64,000 nt of DNA from Adiantum capillus-veneris (lineage: Eukaryota; Streptophyta; Polypodiopsida; Polypodiales; Pteridaceae). Below the pieces are notes generated by a model, which was not told the DNA's origin, searched no databases, and saw only the letters and a list, made by a program, of their open reading frames with translations. The stretch's first letter is position 1; the number at the start of each line of letters is the position of its first letter. The stretch is taken from positions 55,103,209 to 55,167,208 of the forward strand of contig CM043971.1 of the NCBI GenBank assembly GCA_014529385.2, given 5' to 3'. The position numbers and the translations under genes were made by a program. This document shows positions 22,193-33,885 of this stretch, in pieces.

Positions 22193-22825
22193 GGTAGGAG
22201 TGGATGACTCTAGGTACTAGCCATATATGTACACACAGATAGATGTTGGTTAGTGTGCTAATATTATAAGGGTCATGTCAAAATGTCGTGTCCTTGTGCA
22301 TAATGTGTTATTATGATTTTTGGGTCATGTACTAGAATTTATAGGTTTTCGGATTTGTGTTTGGTGGCTCTTACTCTTTTACTTTTTGATTTTTGTTTTC
22401 TTGCTTGAGTATAGGGCTATATATTGAGAAGTCAGGGAGGAAGGTTAAGAGGGGAGCAAGTGAATGATGGATGTTAGCAAACACTCCCCCCTTCCTTGGG
22501 TAGATCATACCTTTTTGAACAATGTCATCACCTTTTGAAACCAATTGTTCCAAGCTGTTATGGGTGAAGAATTTGACCAATAGTTTTCGACCGCCGTAAG
22601 TGTTTCATCTAGTTGCAAGGGTGGTAAGATACTCTCCCATGATTTTACTTGCAACGTTGTTGTAGGTGGTGAACTTACAATGTGAGGTGCAAATTCTTTC
22701 TTGTTTGTATGGATATTTACAATGATAGGTAGAAGTTGTGAATAAGCTTGTGTTTCTGTTCAAGTGCTACATGAAGAGCAAGAAGCTTCATTTGTTTTCT
22801 CTATGTTTGAGCCGAGCAAAACAAG
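22193..22825 (-). other. Decayed stretch between tail and 3' ORF of B
   Basis: Mostly stop-rich. On the minus strand it holds a second purine run ending GGAAGGGGGGAG (about 22485-22500), like a polypurine tract but not next to an LTR. It may mark an older internal junction. Confidence 0.4.
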
Positions 22826-23368
22826 TCATTCTTGCTTGGGTACCCAAACTAGCTCCGGATCAGGTGTATAGTATTCTGTGATCTTTCCCTTCCCACGATC
22901 TTCAATCGGCTTTATCGTTACTGGATTTGACTCACATGGGTCTATATGTGATAGGTAAGAACACAATTTACGTTTAGGAACCCATATTTGATCATTCCCT
23001 TCATAGTAGCATTGGGTTTCCATTAGTTGTTTATGAATCCAATGCAACTTTTTCTTACATTTCTTGGAGTGAGTGGGGCGTCTCTTACAAGGCTTCTTCT
23101 TTTTAGCGTCAAAAATGGTCGCTAAAGAAGCTTTAGGGACCCATTTGTATGATTTTTTTGTTATATTATGATGAGTCTTGTGTGTCTCATGTTTTGTTTC
23201 AGCTACAGAAGTTGAAGCTCTAGAGGGTTGGGCTATAGGTACAGATGGTTCAACCTCTTGGACATGTAATGTTGCGGGTTGTATTTCCTCACGAGGTGAT
23301 ATCTCAGGGACTATCGCTTGAGTGGCACGGCTAAGAGTTGGTTTCTGTGTTGTGACACTCCCAGTCCC
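22826..23368 (-). pseudogene. W-[IV]-P-K repeat tail of element B
   Basis: Follows the second protease remnant in frame. It carries KWVPK, HWIHK, IWVPK and VWVPK at intervals of about 25-45 residues, set in Lys/Cys-rich sequence. The same tail follows the protease in A and the second protease in F, so it is a lineage feature. The function is unknown. Regular Trp-Pro-Lys spacing suggests a binding repeat, but that is inference. Confidence 0.65.
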
Positions 23369-23650
23369 CCAATCAATAGTGAATTTGGTCACTATCATCC
23401 ACGTGTGTTCTAGGTTTATATTGCCTTCCATAGTTCTAGCAGGCATGACCAAAAAGTCTTGAGCTATGACCCCGTTGTCATAACTGACAAAAGTGTATCA
23501 GGTTCCAAAAATCGTACTTTTTTCTTGTTGATACCCTTGACTTGGATGGTACTCTCAGATAGAGATGGCTTTCCTACTTGACACCACATCCATAGCAGAT
23601 TGTATTTAGCACATGTGTTCAATAAGGCGTTATATAGCACTTTCACATAG
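23369..23650 (-). pseudogene. Remnant of a second aspartic protease after the integrase of B
   Basis: On the minus strand the segment reads A-L-L-N-T-C-A-K-Y-N-L-L (triad codons at 23611-23619). It lines up with A-L-L-D-S-G-A-Q-T-N-L-L of the second protease in F, and both lie between the integrase C-terminus and the W-[IV]-P-K tail. D to N and G to C each need one base change. A late T-I-D-W matches M-I-D-W in F. A frameshift or stop near 23463 splits the domain. It is inactive, but its position supports common ancestry. Confidence 0.55.
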
Positions 23651-23751
23651 GCGCTATTTAACTCAATAGGGTATCATAGAGGTGTGTTAGATTCCAACCA
23701 ATCATCCTCTGTTTCAACTTGAAATGCATGTGTAACTCCAAGGTTGGCCTC

Positions 23752-25010
23752 TCATTGGCATCTAATACGTTGTTGTCGCTCCTTAGCCTTAGCTTGAGCT
23801 TGTATCTTTTTCAATTTTGCTTGTTCCTTGGCTGCCCTTTTTTGATGGATGGCACATAGCTCCTCTTGGCTTAAAGGATCATAGTATCTTTTAAATTTAC
23901 TCCCATTGAGGAATCCAATGGTTTCAACTCGATCAAGAGTTTCCACATGAATGATACCTTGTGGGGTAATTTTGCATACTCTATATGGTCCTTTTCCCGT
24001 ATATTTTAACTTTTTCTTCTCGTTACATACTCCATACATAAGGACTTTATCCCCAACCTTGATATCTTTGTTCTTTAGATGATGATCCATTTCTTTCTCC
24101 TATATTTCTTTACAAGTGTATTTTGCACAGCCAATTGTCTTTCTTTGTCTAACCTCTCAAGGATATATAAACGCTCAACTAAAGGGTTACCATCCCAACC
24201 TTCATGTGAAACTACCCGTAGACTAGGAATTACAAACTCCCATGGCATAACTGCTTCTTGGCCTTCTACCATTTTGAATGGTGTACAATTAATAGCCACT
24301 TTGTAAGTAGTACGATAAGCCCATAGAGCTGATGTCAGCTTCAAATCCCAATCTGTGTGATGAGCTTCCACTATTTTGGTCAAGATAGAAATTAAGGTCT
24401 TGTTGGTACTCTCAGCTTGGCCATTTGCTTGTGGGTAATAAGGTGTAGACTTATGGTGGGCTATCATGAAGTTTGTCGTGAGTTCCTTTATCACTCGATT
24501 TATAAAATGAGTACCATTGTCACTCACAATTTCAAAGGGACAACCAAATCACGTAATAATGTTCTTAAAGAGAAACTTGGCGATTGACCTTGCATTAGCA
24601 TTGCATGTCGCCTTGGCTTCCACCCACTTTGTTACATAGTCAGTGGAAACAATAATATATTGAGATTGAGTGTTACGAGCTGCCGAACTAATTGGGCCTA
24701 CAAAGTCAAAACCCCATTTTTCAAATGATTGAGTCACTTAAATAGGATGTAAGTGCATCTTATCCTTTTGTTGTGTGATCTTGTAACATTGGCATTCATC
24801 ACACCCTTTTGCAAAAAGTGATGCATCTTTGAATAAGGTAGGCCACCAATAGCTTGATTGCAACACCTTTCTAGCAATTAGTTCCCCTTAGAAATGTCCT
24901 TCGGCTATATCGATGTGGGCATCTTGCAATATGTATAGCACAACTTCTAAGAATAGCATCCTTCCCTAGCTTGTAGAGAGTTCCTGCAATTAGAGAATAA
25001 GATTCACATT
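23752..25010 (-). pseudogene. Integrase of element B
   Basis: Read from high to low coordinates. An HHCC region is decayed (C-D-E-C-Q near 24795). The core has W-G-F-D-F-V-G-P, S-D-N-G-T-H-F and N-G-Q-A-E-S-T-N, so the acidic triad can be read across a stop at 24546-24548. The C-terminal domain (24090-23752) has V-G-D-K-V-L and G-P-Y-R-V and ends in a Lys/Gln-rich helix. Only one HHCC finger is seen, unlike F. Confidence 0.8.
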
Positions 25011-25013
25011 CCT

Positions 25014-25274
25014 TTAAATTTTTTGAGCTATATCCTTATTAAGCTCTTTGAGTGGAAAAACATTAACTAAAAAGTTCACAATTTTCTCACTCCATCCAGG
25101 CATGGTCTTGACTAGGAACAGGAAAGTATCGGGCAATTTGTCATCAATTCTAGTAGGGGCTTCACCATTGGGTATGTGAGACAAATGATCCACCATGACA
25201 TGTCTTTTACCAGGTCTCACCACAACGGTAAAATCAAACTCAAGAGGAATTAACAAAATTTTTCCGTGGAACAA
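25014..25274 (-). pseudogene. RNase H C-terminal remnant of element B
   Basis: Keeps E-F-D-F-T-V-V-V-R-P-G-K and the final catalytic-type M-V-D-H-L-S-H motif. Everything between the middle of RT and this point is missing (deletion near 25276), including the RT Asp pair and most RNase H residues. Confidence 0.8.
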
Positions 25275-25277
25275 GGT

Positions 25278-25925
25278 TTATTTACTAGATACATGAAATG
25301 CGAACACTCCAAATTCAATTATAAAAGCAGTTTTAGCTTGGTCCTCTAGTACAATTGTGATTTGATTGTAGCCAGAGTACCCATCTAAAAAGCAATAAGC
25401 TTCCCTCTCTGCAACTCTTTCAAGCACATGTTTCGAATATGGCAAGGGGTAATGGTCTCTCCTAGTGGCGGGATTTTCCTTCTTGAGATCCACGCACACT
25501 CTGAGTTTTCCATTCTTTTTTGGCATAATAACTATTGGAGACAACCATTCTGAATGCTCAATAGGGTATATGAATCCGCATTTGACAAGCTTTTCAATCT
25601 CTTCTTGAACAATCTTTGCATACTCAGGATTCATTGGGTAGGGTCGTTGTTGGATTGGCTTAGCCATGCTATTCATGGGGATTGTGTGCTGCACCACGGA
25701 AGGTGGAACACCTTTCATATCATGATTTGTCTAAGAAAATATATCCTTGAATTCCTTGAGAAGCTCCTTAAGTACATATTCCTCAGTCTCTGTCAGATAT
25801 TGGGCGATGAAAATAGGTTTGGACTCCTCACTTGGATCTGCTAACTTTATTTCCTTAACTATCACTGGACCATCATAGACTCCATTATTTCCATTGATAG
25901 GTGTTATCTGGGCCTTTGTATACAC
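25278..25925 (-). pseudogene. Reverse transcriptase N-half of element B
   Basis: Two frame-consistent pieces with a stop at about 25731. Motifs include W-L-S-P-I-V-I-M-P-K-K-N-G-K, R-V-C-V-D-L-K, H-Y-P-L-P and F-L-D-G-Y-S-G-Y-N-Q-I. The conserved block before the catalytic box is lost by deletion, so no Asp pair remains. Confidence 0.85.
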
Positions 25926-26280
25926 AACCTTACATTCCTTGGTGGTGTAGGATTTGAAATTCTCAGGTGCAGGATGTAAGTTTGTGGGCTAGCTCTTGAT
26001 TTTGTTGTTGTTGAGCTAGCTCTCAATTTTGTCGTCTCCTTACAGTACGGCTCAACTTTGGCTTCTGTGTAGCTTTTAGTTGTGCGCTGTCAATGGGTTG
26101 TGGGCTACACCACATGATGCTTTGAAGGTATTCACCCCAATTATCTACCAACTTTCGATGAGCATCACATGCCCCCACATAGTTAAGCCAGTTTACGGTA
26201 GATTTCTTTACATTTATCCTAGCACGCACATTTGCTCAATATCATTGCCTCTTATATCTCTTACTTCTCTTGTCTAATTT

Positions 26281-27135
26281 TCAATTACAACCTTCCTCGA
26301 GTGAAGAGTCACTAGATGAATTGCTACTTGTGTCTTCTCCTCTCCCGGATAGATTATCATCTAGGGTACCATTGGGCCGTGAATGGTTTGTCCCCACATT
26401 TGCACCAAGATTTAATTCAGATTCTTTGTCCTCACAGTCAATTTCAACTGATGATTTTGTCTCCGAATCGTGTGGGCTATAGCCTTTTGAGATGCCACTG
26501 GTTCCGATGTCAGTCAAGACTTCATTTGGTAGGTCATCAGAAGCTTTTTGCATTGCTTCTATCATATTTAAATGTACGAGTGGTGGCATTTCATCCCCCC
26601 CAGGTGTTACCCAGGTCGTCCCCCTATTTCCCAAGTGTCTATGGTTGTTGCTAGGTGGACCCAATCCACATTGTCAGACTCAGTCATCCCAGGTAGAACA
26701 TCCATATAAGGGGAATCTTCTCCAACATCAGTGTCCTTTTTACACGTGTAACAATACTGCAATGGGGCCTAGTGAGTTGTGGTGTCAGATCTATGATCAA
26801 TTATAAATCTATTTCCTAGAGGATGTGCTCAACCAATTACAAGATCAACTCGAATGCAAGTAGACATGGTTTTTAGACCATTCATGCACCATTTTTGCTC
26901 CCCTCATGAAAGGACGTCCTAAGATCATCTCAGATGACACAGTGTGCTTGGAAAAATCCATAACAATGAAGGTATGCCTTATTTTATGTCCAAAGACCTT
27001 CATCTTGAGATCTTCTAGCATCCCAATAGGTTTAACAATAGTCCCATTGGCCATCTTTACCACTATGTTTGTAGTCCCAAGGTGAGGTCTTCCCATAGAT
27101 TCCCAACAATTTCTAGTTACAATGCTAACCCCATC
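26281..27135 (-). pseudogene. Protease C-half and linker of element B (left of E)
   Basis: On the minus strand the protease resumes at D-G-V-S-I-V (27135 downward), runs through I-L-G-R-P-F-M-R and M-V-H-E-W, and then through a decayed linker with N-R-G-T-T-W-V-T-P, which also occurs in A. Element E sits exactly inside the active-site loop, between the Asp-Gly-Gly codons and the rest of the domain. Confidence 0.8.
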
Positions 27136-27140
27136 GCCAC

Positions 27141-27647
27141 TGTAGACGGTTGAGACAGTTTCACTAAGTGGGAACATTCTCTTATGAGACGGGCAATGAA
27201 TTCGTCACTAATTACTATGGTAAGTACCATGGTAAACCCAATGTATATAAATAGGGCCCATTACATTGTAAACGGGTTGGCATTTGGGTTAGCATAATCT
27301 TGAGCATAGTCGGATTAGCATTTTGGCGGCATTTGTACTTGAGTTGTCAATCATTGGCAGTTGTTGTCGGCTGTACTCTATATGTAAATCACATCATACT
27401 CACTGTAATCTCTCATCTGTCATTCCAATCACGGCAGATATTCCAGTCACACTTACTCTGTATTCAGTACTCTGAATTTGAATCTGAATATTATTCTCAG
27501 TACATAGTGTGATTCTCATTCCAGTAGATAAATTCCAGTCCAGTTTCTGATTCTTTGTTCAGTTGACTGTCTAAACTAATACATCATCAGTAGCCAAAAT
27601 CTTCTAACACTGGAATTAGCTATCTCAAGAGATCAGCTCCAATTCCA
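27141..27647 (+). repeat. 5' LTR of element E
   Basis: 507 bp, TGTAGACGG to AATTCCA. Paired with 56780-57281 (502 bp). It has a TATA box at 27244. Confidence 0.93.
27244..27253 (+). promoter_or_regulatory. TATA box in the 5' LTR of E
   Basis: TATATAAATA, also in the 3' LTR at 56883. Likely promoter of the element transcript. Confidence 0.65.
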
Positions 27648-27650
27648 TTT

Positions 27651-27666
27651 TGGCGATCACGGTGGC
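27651..27666 (+). promoter_or_regulatory. Primer binding site of element E, tRNA not identified
   Basis: TGGCGATCACGGTGGC begins three bases after the LTR and starts with the obligatory TGG. It differs from the tRNA-Asp site of F after TGGCG. I could not assign a tRNA. Confidence 0.55.
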
Positions 27667-27720
27667 TCAAGCCGAAGCTCGTTTACTAAAGACTTTTCTC
27701 CCAGTTGGAAGTTTTCAGCA

Positions 27721-29815
27721 ATGGCACCCAAACCCTGTCGTGGCCGGAAGTCCACCATCCGTGTTGATCCTATTCCTGAGGAATTGCGAAGAGAGTCTGA
27801 CCCTAAGCAAGAGAAGGTGACTGACACTGAGGCTCAGGAGGAGCATAGTCAGGCTGATGAGACACAAGACTCACAACAGTCTAGTCATTCTCGATGCAGA
27901 CGGGCAGAAAGAGAAGCACGGAAAGCCAAGAGTTCTCGGTCCCGACAGGGGGATGAGGGTACCAAGGGAAGTAAAGGCAGTCACCGCACTTCTAGCCGAC
28001 AGGCCAAAGAGAAGACTAACACAGAGACAAAAACAGGCATTGATTGGGATGCAGACACTGACAATTGCAAGAAGACTTCCAAGCACCGTTCTGAATCTAA
28101 GAAGAGAAGCGGCAGAATCAGTGGTAATCGGAATGATTACTCATCCTTTGTGAAAATTTCTTTTCCAATATTCAAGGGAGGTAAGAAGGATGATCCAAAC
28201 GTTCACATACAGGCTTTTGAGCAGTATGCTGAACTGAAAAATATTGATGAAGATGATTGGAGGGAATACTTTCTGTAAAACTTGAAAGAGGCAGCGAGAA
28301 AGTGGTATTACCATTACCCCGCCTGTCAGCTCAGATCTTACAACAAATTTCTTAAAGCCTTCAGACTGGAGTATTCCGACAATAGAGGTGATGAAGATAT
28401 CCTCTGTGAACTGGATAAGATCAAGTAGCGGAATCTATCAGTCCGAAGTTATGTGGAAAAAATCAAGGAGCTAACCAAGCAGTTACAGGAACTTCCATCT
28501 GAAAGGAGGTTGAGGACATGGTTTCTGAATGGTTTCAGAAGAAAAAATCTTAGGGAGCAGAAGGTACCAGCTCCTACCAAGAAATTCAATGATTTGGTAC
28601 AACGAGCACTGAAGCTGGAACAGCAGGCCAAGAAGGAAAAGAGTCACAAAAAGAGAAGTTCCAGTAGCAGTAGCTCTGCTTAATGAGAGTTCTGATTCCA
28701 GTGAGGTGTCCAGAAGCTCTGAAAGCAGCTCTAATGAACGGTCCAAGAGAAGTCAAAGAAGGGATCTTGGACCAAGAAGATTGAAGAAATGGCTAGACAG
28801 ATTGCCGAGACTAGCCACACTAGACAGCTAGTTTGGAAGATGGAGACTTGGTGTTCGAAATGCAAATCCAAGGACCATATTTCCAACGAGTGCCCACAAT
28901 GTACTTACTGTAAGGCTTTTGGTCATTTATGGAACAATTGTGGTATTAGGATTCATCACTTTAAGAAGGGCAAAGACCTGTCAGTGGTAGCCTATACTGA
29001 ACCAGTGAAAGTAGAACCTGCCAAAGTATCTCAAGAGGAGAGACCGGGTACCTTGACCAGTGGTACTGGTCAAGGACGTGGCCGATTCCAAATGGGTATG
29101 GGCTGAGGCAGAGGGCGTGGCAACTTCCAAAGTCGGAGTATGAATTGCTACACTTGTGGGAAGTACGGCTATTTCGCAACCCAATGCCCAGATACACCTG
29201 CAACTACTGCTACTGAGGCTAAGGCACTAGAGCCAGTCCCAGTACGGGTAGTCATAAGAAGTAAGGACATAGTAATTGAAGAAATTCCAGATACTTCAGA
29301 GACACCAGTCACTACTAACAGCAGCAAGTGGACTCAACAAAGAGTAATTTGGAAGGCCAAGGGTAAAGAGAAGGTGGTAGATGAATGGCAAGAGCAGAGA
29401 GAATTAGCGGCTAAAATCATGGAGGATTTAGCCAAGAAGCTGCCGCAGCCAGAAAGTTCTAAATATTGAGTCATTCAGAAGATACCAGCCCAATCAACTG
29501 AGAAAAATCAGTTAATACCAGGCATACCTGAGACCTTGTTGGCTGCGGTACAAGGAATGGCTGATGAACTGAGAGTTGATGGAAGGATACGAAGCACTGC
29601 AAGAGAGGAATGGCAGTGTGAAGATACAACTAGTTCTTCGAGCTCTGACAACCAGTCTGACCAAGAGAAAGAGGAAATCCAGAAGTTGACTGTAGAGCTG
29701 GAGGATATCAGAAAAACCTTGCCTGAAATGGCAAACTTCATCAGACCGCGCAGGAAAGCTGAGGCGGAGGCCAGAACAGTGGACCTGACGGCCGTCCGAA
29801 TGATGAAGTTCCGCT
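27721..29815 (+). pseudogene. Gag of element E
   Basis: ATG at 27721 opens a basic, Arg/Ser-rich N-terminus, then a capsid region (F-P-I-F-K-G-G-K-K-D-D-P-N, A-A-R-K-W-Y). Stops at 28276 and 28426 fall in the same frame. A Ser-rich linker with compensating frame changes near 28681-28788 follows. Knuckle-like clusters are C-S-K-C...H...C, C-T-Y-C...H...C and, from 29149, C-Y-T-C-G-K-Y-G-Y with Tyr in place of His. The 29536-29815 part is acidic, Ser/Glu-rich. A frameshift near 29815 leads to the protease. Confidence 0.75.
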
Positions 29816-29822
29816 CATTCAG

Positions 29823-30485
29823 GTGGACTACAAGGTTAGGAAGCAATGGGAGCCTCTTTCAAGTGTTATCTTGGATGGAGGAGCAGGAGTCAATATAATG
29901 GGAGTTCATCTCCAACAGAGAATGGGAATCACGAATCTAAAGCCAGCACCATTTAAAGTGCGAATGGCAGATCACAGAGTGGTACAAGCTACATGCATGA
30001 TTGAAAATATGCAGATAAGAGTAGGCAAGGAAAAATTTAAAACCAGCTTCTTAGTTCTGGATGTGCAAGGGGCATATGTGATGCTGCTAGGGCACCCATG
30101 GTTGAGAACGGCACATGCTCTTCATGACTATGCAAATCAAACCTTAACCATAGAAGGGGCCAGCGGCAAAATTCAGATCCAGACGAACAATACTAGGAGC
30201 TGGAAAAAAGAGCTGAGGCCGAAGGAGTTATGCCAGAAGTACGGGGCCAAGAAGATCGAACGAATGTTAGTAGCCCTGAACGTATTTCCTTTAGCAGAGA
30301 TTGACTTGAATGCAGTTTTACTGAATAAAGAGCAGGTCGACAGGAAGAAAAAGCAATTCCCAAATCAATTTACTGAAATCAGCACAGGGGAAAGATCAGT
30401 TCAGTTAACTAGGAGGTTGGTGGAATCAGCTGATACTGGTATGGTAGAGGAGCCAGTACATTCTGAAGAATACACAGTGGATTAG
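29823..30485 (+). pseudogene. Protease of element E
   Basis: Retropepsin fold with V-I-L-D-G-G-A-G-V-N-I-M, where D-G-G stands for the usual D-[ST]-G, and the late motif M-L-L-G-H-P-W-L. The frame is open over the whole domain and ends at a TAG (30483-30485) in an acidic linker. The next in-frame stretch starts RT. It is equivalent to the first protease of A, B and F. Confidence 0.8.
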
Positions 30486-31666
30486 AATGCTGATTCAGAA
30501 CTAAATGGGCCATCCTGGGATTATGTTGAGGAATCAACCAAACGAAAAGGAGGCGGGTCTAATTGGTTGCTTCCAGACGACCAAGAAGTGGAAGAATGGA
30601 ACCTACGCTTGGAGGATAGTCCTAGGATGATCAAGGTCAACAATCATCTCAACCCGGTAATGAAGGAAAAGGCACGCACGATGTTCCAGAACTACAAAGG
30701 CGTATTTGCCTGGGAACACACAGAACTGAAGGGGGTGGATCCTGAAGTATGTCAGCACCAGATACCGTTGAAGCCAGATGCTAGGCCAGTACGACTGCAA
30801 AGATACCGAATGAACCCCAACTATGCTAAGAAGGTCAAAGAGGAGATTGATAATCTTCTCAAGGCTGGGCTCATCACAGAGGTGGCCAGTAGCGATTGGC
30901 TATTTCCCATAGTCGTAGTTCCCAAGAAAAACAGGAAAGTGAGAGTTTATGTCGACTATAGGAAACTCAACGCCCAAACTATCAAAGGTCCATTTCCATT
31001 GCCTTTTACTTACATGTTGCTTGATGAGATCGCAGGATATGAAATGTATAGCTTTATGGATGGTAACAGTGGCTATAACCAGTTATACAGATCGCTCCTG
31101 AAGATAGAGCAAAGACCACTTTCATCACCGAGTGGGGAGCTTTCATGTATCTGGTGATGCCTTTCGGCCTGTGCAATGCACCAGCTACCTTTCAGCGGTG
31201 TATGATGGAAATGTTTAATGAATTCCTTCATTGGTTCCTCACTATTTTTATGGATGATTTTACTGTATATTCGGATGAGGAACAACACCTACTATTCCTA
31301 GAAATGGTTTTCAAACGCTGCCAGGAGAAGCGGATTTGTTTGAATCCATTTAAATCCGTTTTCTTAGTCTAGAAGGGACAGCTACTGGGACATGTGGTTT
31401 CCCGAAATGGAATAGAAATGGCCAATGATAAAATACAGTGTGTTCAGCAAGCTAAAGCACCGAGAAATGCCTCAGAGTTGAGCTCTTTCTTGGGATATGT
31501 TAACTTCTATAGAAGGTTTGTACATAAGTTTGCTTCTCAAGCAGTACCATTATACGAACTCACAAAGAAGACCAGTAAGTTCAATTGGATTGTTGAATTT
31601 GAGGAGAGCTTCCAAAATATGAAAAAGGCCATTATCAGTAAACCAGTCCTTAGGCAACCAAACTAG
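30486..31666 (+). pseudogene. Reverse transcriptase of element E
   Basis: Motifs in order: F-A-W-E-H-T-E-L-K-G-V-D-P, P-I-V-V-V-P-K-K-N, V-D-Y-R-K-L-N, D-G-N-S-G-Y-N-Q, M-P-F-G-L-C-N-A-P and the active site F-M-D-D with both Asp present. A frameshift near 31085 and stops at 31370 (probably from a Gln codon) and 31664 (probably from Trp) break it. Confidence 0.85.
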
Positions 31667-32060
31667 GATGTTATTTTCCATGTACATGTGGACGCTTCGG
31701 GATTGGCAATGGGGGCGATATTGGCTCAACCAGATGGAAGGACTGATTATCCTGTTTATTTTGCCAGTTCGCAGATTCAGTCAGGCTAAACAAGGATATA
31801 CAACTACTGAGCGAGAAGCCCTTGGAATGGTTTTCAGTGCTACAAAGTTCAGGCAATACTTGTTAGGGAAGTTGTTCCATTTTTATGTGGACCATCAGGC
31901 TCTACTGTTTTTGATTAATAAAGTCATTATTCAAGGCAGGCTGATACGATGGATGATGTTCCTAATGGAGTTTGAATTCAAAAATTTTCATAAGCCTGGC
32001 AAGAATCACTGTGGAGTTGATTTTCTGTCAAGGAGTACGGAAGGTTATTCAGAATTACCC
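31667..32060 (+). pseudogene. RNase H of element E
   Basis: H-V-H-V-D-A-S-G, T-T-T-E-R-E-A-L-G, V-D-H-Q-A-L-L and G-V-D-F-L-S-R supply the acidic residues of the domain. A frameshift near 31790 separates the first Asp from the rest. Confidence 0.8.
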
Positions 32061-33600
32061 TTGCGGGATGAACCAGTGGACGCTGACTTATTCCAGCTAG
32101 AGGTAGGAGAATCAGTTGATCCTGAATGGTATGATGTTTATCAGTTTCTTTCTCAAGGTGCTTTTCCAGAGGACTGGAAGCAGAACCAGAAGAAATATTT
32201 GGTCATCAAAAGCTTGAAGTTTACTATCATCGGAGGGTCACTCTATCAATTGGGTGTTGATGGTATACTTCGGCGTTGTGTGCCTATGGAAGGGAGAATG
32301 CAAGTTATTTCAGAAGCACATAATGGTGAATCAAGTGGACATTTTTCCAATGAAGTTACCTACAAGAAGATTTTGCAAGCGAGTCTGTGGTGGCAAACAC
32401 TAATTGCTGATGTTAGAAGTTTTTGTAAAACTTGTGACATATGCCAAAGAATGGGTAGACCAACAGCTGCAGATATGACTCCTTTAACACCAATACAACC
32501 ACTGGGTGTGTTCATGAAATGGGGATTAGATTTTATGGGACCTTTTAAGAAGGTTACTCCCAGGAAGAACAAGTACATAGTAATGGCTACTTGTTATGTC
32601 ACTAGTGGGTTGAAGCTAAGGCTCTTCCTGACAACATAGCCAAGTCAACTACAAGGTTTCTATTTGAGAATATTGTCTGTCGATATGGATGTCCAGTGGA
32701 GATTGTGTCAGAACAAGGAACACATTTTATCAATGACACCATGGAAATTCTATTGGATATGCTTTCAATCAAGCACTAGAAATCCACTCCTTATTATCCC
32801 AGATGCAATGGACAGGCTGAAAGTAGTAACAAGACAATCAAGACTATTCTACTAAGGTCGTGCAGAAGAAACCAGACCAGTGGGATTTGAAACTCCAGAC
32901 TGCTCTATGGGCGTATAGGACAACTTACAAGGTCACTACTAGGTTGACACCATTCAGAATGGTGTATGGTACTGAAGTTGTGATTCCTATGGAGTTTGTT
33001 ATCCCAAATCTGAGAATGGCTGTGAAGTATGGCTTAGACTTCAACCACAATTTGAAAAAGTGCCTAGATGAACTTATGCAGCTAGATGAACTCAGGCAAC
33101 GGGCTATGCTGGAACAAGAAATTGTTCAACAACGAAGGAAGCACTGGCATGATTGCCGAATTAAGGTTCAGGAATTTTAGAAAGGAGATTTGGTGCTTCT
33201 CTATCAGTCTAGACTGGGTCCGAAGAAGCCAAACTTGAAGATTGCCTGGGTAGGACCATTTGAGGTAGACTGGGTCTTCTCCAATGGTACAGTAAGACTG
33301 AAAGATATATCTGGATTATTGTTGCCAGGAGTATATAATGGTGCAAAGATCAAGCTTTACTATTCAGAAGTTAGAGAGTCTGGGCAAGAACAAGGTACTA
33401 GGGAATTGGGAGCTGCAGATCAAGAGATACCAGAATCGGATATTTTTGGGATTTTTCATGTGCAACTAGTTCCAAATTCAGAACCAGTACCAGTAGAACC
33501 AAACCAGACTGATCTTAGAATCAGTACCAGTGTGATCAAACCAGATTGGAAACCAGTCCAGTATCAGTGGGAACACACTTTTCAATTTTTAAGCGCCCAA
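32061..33600 (+). pseudogene. Integrase of element E
   Basis: A single HHCC finger (A-H-N-G-E-S-S-G-H and C-D-I-C-Q), then W-G-L-D-F-M-G-P. A one-base loss near 32610 follows. The second acidic site reads V-S-E-Q-G-T-H-F instead of S-D-x-G-T-H-F, so Asp is replaced by Glu. G-Q-A-E-S-S-N keeps the final Glu. The C-terminal domain has K-G-D-L-V-L-L-Y and G-P-F-E-V. No second protease follows it, unlike B and F. Confidence 0.82.
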
Positions 33601-33885
33601 CGGTCAGATAGCACGCCAGTAGTAATCATTTCAAGGATGGGTAGAAGTCTTGTCCAATGCATGTTTGCCACGACAACATCGACGCACACAAGTCTAGGAG
33701 CGGCGAGTGGTGGAGCTTTTATGACGCAAACACGTATAATAGTCAAGAGAGTCGGCATTTTTCCTCACAAATCCCCTGTGCAACGATTTCCTCCTGTTAT
33801 TCATTCGCCATCGCCAAGCTCTGAAGTATCTTCGCTACAGCCGTAGACCTCATCTTTTGAGGAGACATTTGACTATCGACTAGCT

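Noticed and set aside
22485-22500. Second polypurine tract in B as the mark of another LTR
   Set aside because: No TG...CA-bounded sequence matching any LTR follows it. It may be an internal tract or chance.
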